Source of the DNA: an uncultured bacterium
GTDB lineage: Bacteria; Cyanobacteriota; Vampirovibrionia; Gastranaerophilales; Gastranaerophilaceae
Reading direction: 5' to 3'
Assembly: GCA_902774905.1 (NCBI GenBank)
Contig: CACYKF010000019.1
Location: 1-55,125, forward strand
Length of the DNA: 55,125 bases
The notes beneath the pieces were generated by a model. That model searched no databases, was not told the DNA's origin, and saw nothing but the letters and a program-made list of their open reading frames with translations. How positions within the stretch are numbered: position 1 is the first letter of the stretch; every line of letters starts with the position of its first letter. Positions 52,252 through 55,125 of this stretch are shown piece after piece. A program made the position numbers and the translations under genes.

Positions 52252-53907
52252 ATGATTAGTAATATTTACAATTCATATAGTAACAACAATTTATTAAAAT
52301 ATTATTTTAATAATACAAATCGTTCTATACCCCAACAAGCACCCAAGCAATACAGCGAACCGACTTATACAAAATCCGTTTATAATGATTCTGACCTTTC
52401 CCATACAAGTTGGTTTTACATTAACGATTTGCATGGAAAAATGACAAAAATGGAGCGTATTTATAACATGGTTCAGCAATTTGACCGTAAAGACGCATCA
52501 AAAATTGACTTTTTCAAAAACACCACAAATAACAAGGTCGCAAAGTTCAAAGTTTCATCAGGGGACATTTCGATAGGTTGCAATCCGAACAACAACAAAG
52601 TTGCATACAAATTCCTTGACTGGTGCGGGTTTGATGCAACAGAACTTGGCAATCATGAAATGGATGTTGCGGAACCGGGGGATTTGGCATCACTTATAGA
52701 TAATACAAATTGCAAAATGCTTGCGCTGAATGTTAAGGCTGATGAAAATTCTCCGCTTGCCAACAAATTCAAAAAATCGGTAATTGTTGAAAACAACGGA
52801 GAAAAAGTCGGACTTATCGGTATTGCGCCATCTGATATGTTTGACAGGGTTAAAATGAGTAATTCATTAAGCAGTATCAAAGTTGCCAATATTGATGAAA
52901 CAATTAAACTTGTTCAGCAGGAAGTTGATAATCTGAAAAAACAGGGCATCAACAAGATTGCGCTTCTTTCTCACAGCGGGATAGATAACGATAAAAAAAT
53001 TATATCAATGACAGACGGAATAGACATCATTTTCGGCGGTCACACACATAATTTAATAGAAGGAATTACAGAGGGCAAAAACCTTTTCTATTCAAAGAGC
53101 GGCGAGCCCGTTATTATGACTCAGGCAGGCAAAAACGGGGATTATATAGGGATACTGAATGTTGATTTTGACAAAAACGGCATAATCAAAAGAGTACAGA
53201 ATAATGTTATCCCGACTTCACCTTACAACAGACCGCTTTATGTAAAAGATGCCGTTGAAAAGATTATCGGCAAACCTGAAATTGTCGGCAGGGTAGGAGA
53301 AGCCGTTCCGATGCCGAAACATATTTTAATTGAAGATAATCCGCACGGGAATCTTATTGCAGATGCAATGAGGTATGAATTAGATACAGATATTGCAATT
53401 CTTAATACAGGTAATATCAGAGGAAGATTCACGTCAGGTGCAGAAGTGGATTCAAGACTTTTGGCGGATATTTCTCCGTTTGAAGATAAAATGATGGTGC
53501 TTAAACTGAGCGAAAAACAAATTGTTGATGCGATAAAAACGGGACTTGAACTTTCGTTTAACAGTAAAAATCATAAACCCGGAATTTTACTTGTATCAGG
53601 AATGAAATATAAATGCAATAACAAGGGTGAATTATTGAACCTTGAATTTATTGACAGAAATAACAATTCGCACAAGATTGACATAAATAATCCTGATGAA
53701 AATAAAACTTATACTGTGGCAGCAGATGATTTCTTTGCAAAGGGCGGAGATAACTACTTGCCGTCAAATCTGCCGGAAAGCAGTATTTTAAAAACACTTG
53801 ATTTTGACAAGAACAAACTTGCCTGTGATTACATCAAAAAGCAAACACAGCCAATTGACATCAAATACGACGGCAGACTTGAAATAATCAATGACACGTT
53901 GCCTTAA
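52252..53907 (+). CDS. 5'-nucleotidase/2',3'-cyclic phosphodiesterase family metallophosphatase
   Basis: 551 aa. Metallophosphoesterase domain with INDLHGK (D59, H61), SSGD (D105), GNHEMD (133-138), LLSHSG and GGHTHN; C-terminal 5'-nucleotidase domain with NPHGNLIADAMR, LNTGNIRG and FFAKGGDNYL. UshA-type enzymes are usually secreted, but this one has no signal peptide: its first ~50 residues are Asn/Ser/Tyr-rich and polar. Substrate and location are open. Confidence 0.88.
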   Translation: MISNIYNSYSNNNLLKYYFNNTNRSIPQQAPKQYSEPTYTKSVYNDSDLSHTSWFYINDLHGKMTKMERIYNMVQQFDRKDASKIDFFKNTTNNKVAKFKVSSGDISIGCNPNNNKVAYKFLDWCGFDATELGNHEMDVAEPGDLASLIDNTNCKMLALNVKADENSPLANKFKKSVIVENNGEKVGLIGIAPSDMFDRVKMSNSLSSIKVANIDETIKLVQQEVDNLKKQGINKIALLSHSGIDNDKKIISMTDGIDIIFGGHTHNLIEGITEGKNLFYSKSGEPVIMTQAGKNGDYIGILNVDFDKNGIIKRVQNNVIPTSPYNRPLYVKDAVEKIIGKPEIVGRVGEAVPMPKHILIEDNPHGNLIADAMRYELDTDIAILNTGNIRGRFTSGAEVDSRLLADISPFEDKMMVLKLSEKQIVDAIKTGLELSFNSKNHKPGILLVSGMKYKCNNKGELLNLEFIDRNNNSHKIDINNPDENKTYTVAADDFFAKGGDNYLPSNLPESSILKTLDFDKNKLACDYIKKQTQPIDIKYDGRLEIINDTLP

Positions 53908-53957
53908 TATACATGAAAATTTATAAACTGCAATCAGGCATGCAACCATATATTTTG

Positions 53958-54241
53958 AAAGCGGGAGAGGGCGTGATACAAAACCCTCTTTTAAACCCGC
54001 CTTTTTTATTTTGTCATTGCGATTATTAGCAAAGCAATCCGATTTATTGCCTATCTCCCCTGCGGGGAGAGAAATTTTTCAATGTGAGAAATTCATTTCG
54101 AACATTTGAAAAATGAGAGAGGGTTTGTAGTTAATACCCTCTCCTGTCAACTTCGTTGACATCCTCTCCAAAGGAGAGGTAGAAAATCTATCTGGTTAGG
54201 TTTATTATCAATTTGGTGCGTATAAACGCACCCTACTCACT
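53958..54241. repeat. Dispersed repeat, copy 3
   Basis: About 280 bp matching 20570-20896 with a shorter middle: gcgggagaggg start, tcaacttcgttgaca hairpin, and ggtgcgtataaacgcacc near the end. No gene in it. It ends at the stop of the pilin-like gene on the minus strand, the same relation as copy 2. Confidence 0.85.
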
Positions 54242-54242
54242 A

Positions 54243-55125
54243 CTATTGTTTTTCCAAATCTCCGACACAAACAACCCTGTACGTATTACTCTTACGAGTT
54301 CCACCATTAGATAAAACGCTAACTCTTGTCCTTGTAGCATCAAATCTAAGTCCTACAGCATTACTACTGGTCTCACTCCCAGACCATAAACGATGAATAG
54401 AACCACCTAAATCTGAAAGATTATCTGGCAGTTGACTAAAATCAGCGGTGCCGGTGCAGTTTTTTGTATTGTCGTCACATGTAGGATATACTTTTTTGGC
54501 TAATTCATACAAATCATCCATTGTAGGCAAGTTTTGTACCCCGCCACATTTTTCCACAGCCGCAGCCCAGTAATCATTGTCATAAGGGCATGATTTAATC
54601 CCCAGTGATTCTTTTTTTGCTTCACATTCGGCTTTTGACATCGGGGTTATGATTTCTTGCGGTTCCCATTTGTCAAACTGACGGCGTTTTGCTAACTTTT
54701 CTTCTTCGGTTAATTCATATTCTTCTTTCCCGTTTCCGCCGAGAAAAGCCGCAAGTGAAGCGTTTGTTGCAGGTTCGACCGCGCCATCATGAAAGACCAC
54801 AGGAAATATATCCCCCATTGAACCGTTTGTCACTCTGCAAGTTTTATTTGCAACGATTATTGTCGGGACTTCTGCACATTGTACTTCTTTATTTGGCGGT
54901 GTCGTGCCGTTTACGTCTATAAACCCGATACAATTTGCTAAATTGTTTGTCAATTTTTCATTTGTTAATGTCTGACCGACACCGATCCCGCAATTCTTTG
55001 CGTTCGGATTAAATGCGACTATCGCACCGTCGGCAAACGAAAAGAACAAAAAGTTTTCAACAGAAAAACTTTTCATATCTGCATTATAAGGACTAAATAA
55101 ATTCGCACCTTTGACGTTGCCGTAT
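54243..55125 (-). CDS. Pilin-like surface protein, second copy (5' end beyond window)
   Basis: Runs off the right edge: the frame stays open to 55125 with residues matching YGNVKGANLFSPY of the gene at 21116. The visible ~294 residues share most of the body (SFSVENFLFFSFADGAIVAF, DIFPVVFHDGAVEPATNASL, LAKRRQFDKWEPQEI). They diverge after VEKCGGVQNLPT, keeping LWSGSE and VVCVGDLE. The tip codons here mostly end in T or A, in contrast with the GC-rich tip of the first copy. An internal ATG at 55076 is not the start. Confidence 0.85.
   Translation of the reverse strand, partial: YGNVKGANLFSPYNADMKSFSVENFLFFSFADGAIVAFNPNAKNCGIGVGQTLTNEKLTNNLANCIGFIDVNGTTPPNKEVQCAEVPTIIVANKTCRVTNGSMGDIFPVVFHDGAVEPATNASLAAFLGGNGKEEYELTEEEKLAKRRQFDKWEPQEIITPMSKAECEAKKESLGIKSCPYDNDYWAAAVEKCGGVQNLPTMDDLYELAKKVYPTCDDNTKNCTGTADFSQLPDNLSDLGGSIHRLWSGSETSSNAVGLRFDATRTRVSVLSNGGTRKSNTYRVVCVGDLEKQ

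Overview
The window reads as low-GC DNA from a gut-type bacterium. It most resembles Candidatus Gastranaerophilales (Melainabacteria/Vampirovibrionia, the non-photosynthetic relatives of Cyanobacteria). This placement is an inference from several traits together: prepilins starting MKKYAFTLAE, fermentative 2-oxoacid:ferredoxin oxidoreductase, class II (B12) ribonucleotide reductase, an AT-rich genome, and unclassified proteins with polar N-termini ending in FKA/FTAK-like motifs. No 16S gene is present to confirm it.

Layout. 1-855: an intergenic repeat and a small pilin-like gene whose 5' end appears frameshifted. 996-4577: mtaB, an unclassified membrane-associated protein, a formyltransferase and a small coiled-coil protein. 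4659-7414: a 2-oxoacid:ferredoxin oxidoreductase operon (delta-alpha-beta-small ORF-gamma). 7597-14047: a 1692-residue coiled-coil protein overlapping a GlcD-type flavin oxidase. 14048-16982: small unclassified genes, cdd, and a MITE-like element with an 8-bp target duplication. 16984-20477: a growth operon, pyrH-frr-cdsA-rnc-rpe. 20523-22748: a repeat tract, a pilin-like gene with a GC-rich, probably hypervariable C-terminus, and a divergent XRE regulator. 22774-27390: a peptide ABC importer (binding protein plus two permeases) with an MgtC-family protein. 27595-32503: class II ribonucleotide reductase, convergent with rpsE-rpmD-rplO-secY. 32669-35310: a TPR protein and a putative zinc peptidase. 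35672-47166: a very AT-rich surface polysaccharide locus with a deleted acyltransferase, five glycosyltransferase or pyruvyltransferase genes, a Wzy-like polymerase, a Wzx flippase and a Wzz-like protein. 47407-53907: an unclassified protein, a tRNA-Glu with unusual flanking hairpin repeats, a solo TOPRIM protein, a papain-fold-like protein and a 5'-nucleotidase family enzyme. 53958-55125: a second copy of the repeat and a second, truncated pilin-like gene closely related to the one at 21116.

How it works together. The polysaccharide genes form one closely packed, mostly overlapping + strand run that could build, flip and polymerise a surface glycan. The two long pilin-like genes share nearly the same body but differ at a C-terminal lectin-like tip, which suggests variable surface adhesins. 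Housekeeping genes sit in short minus-strand operons. Several single genes have a -10 box exactly 6 nt before the ATG and no Shine-Dalgarno, so they are probably leaderless.

Most notable: the variable pilin tips with shared 3' repeats, the tRNA-Glu 3'-end hairpin duplication, the MITE with intact target duplication, structured leaders before rpsE and before the gene at 47407, and the leaderless gene class. All calls come from reading the sequence; no database search was possible.
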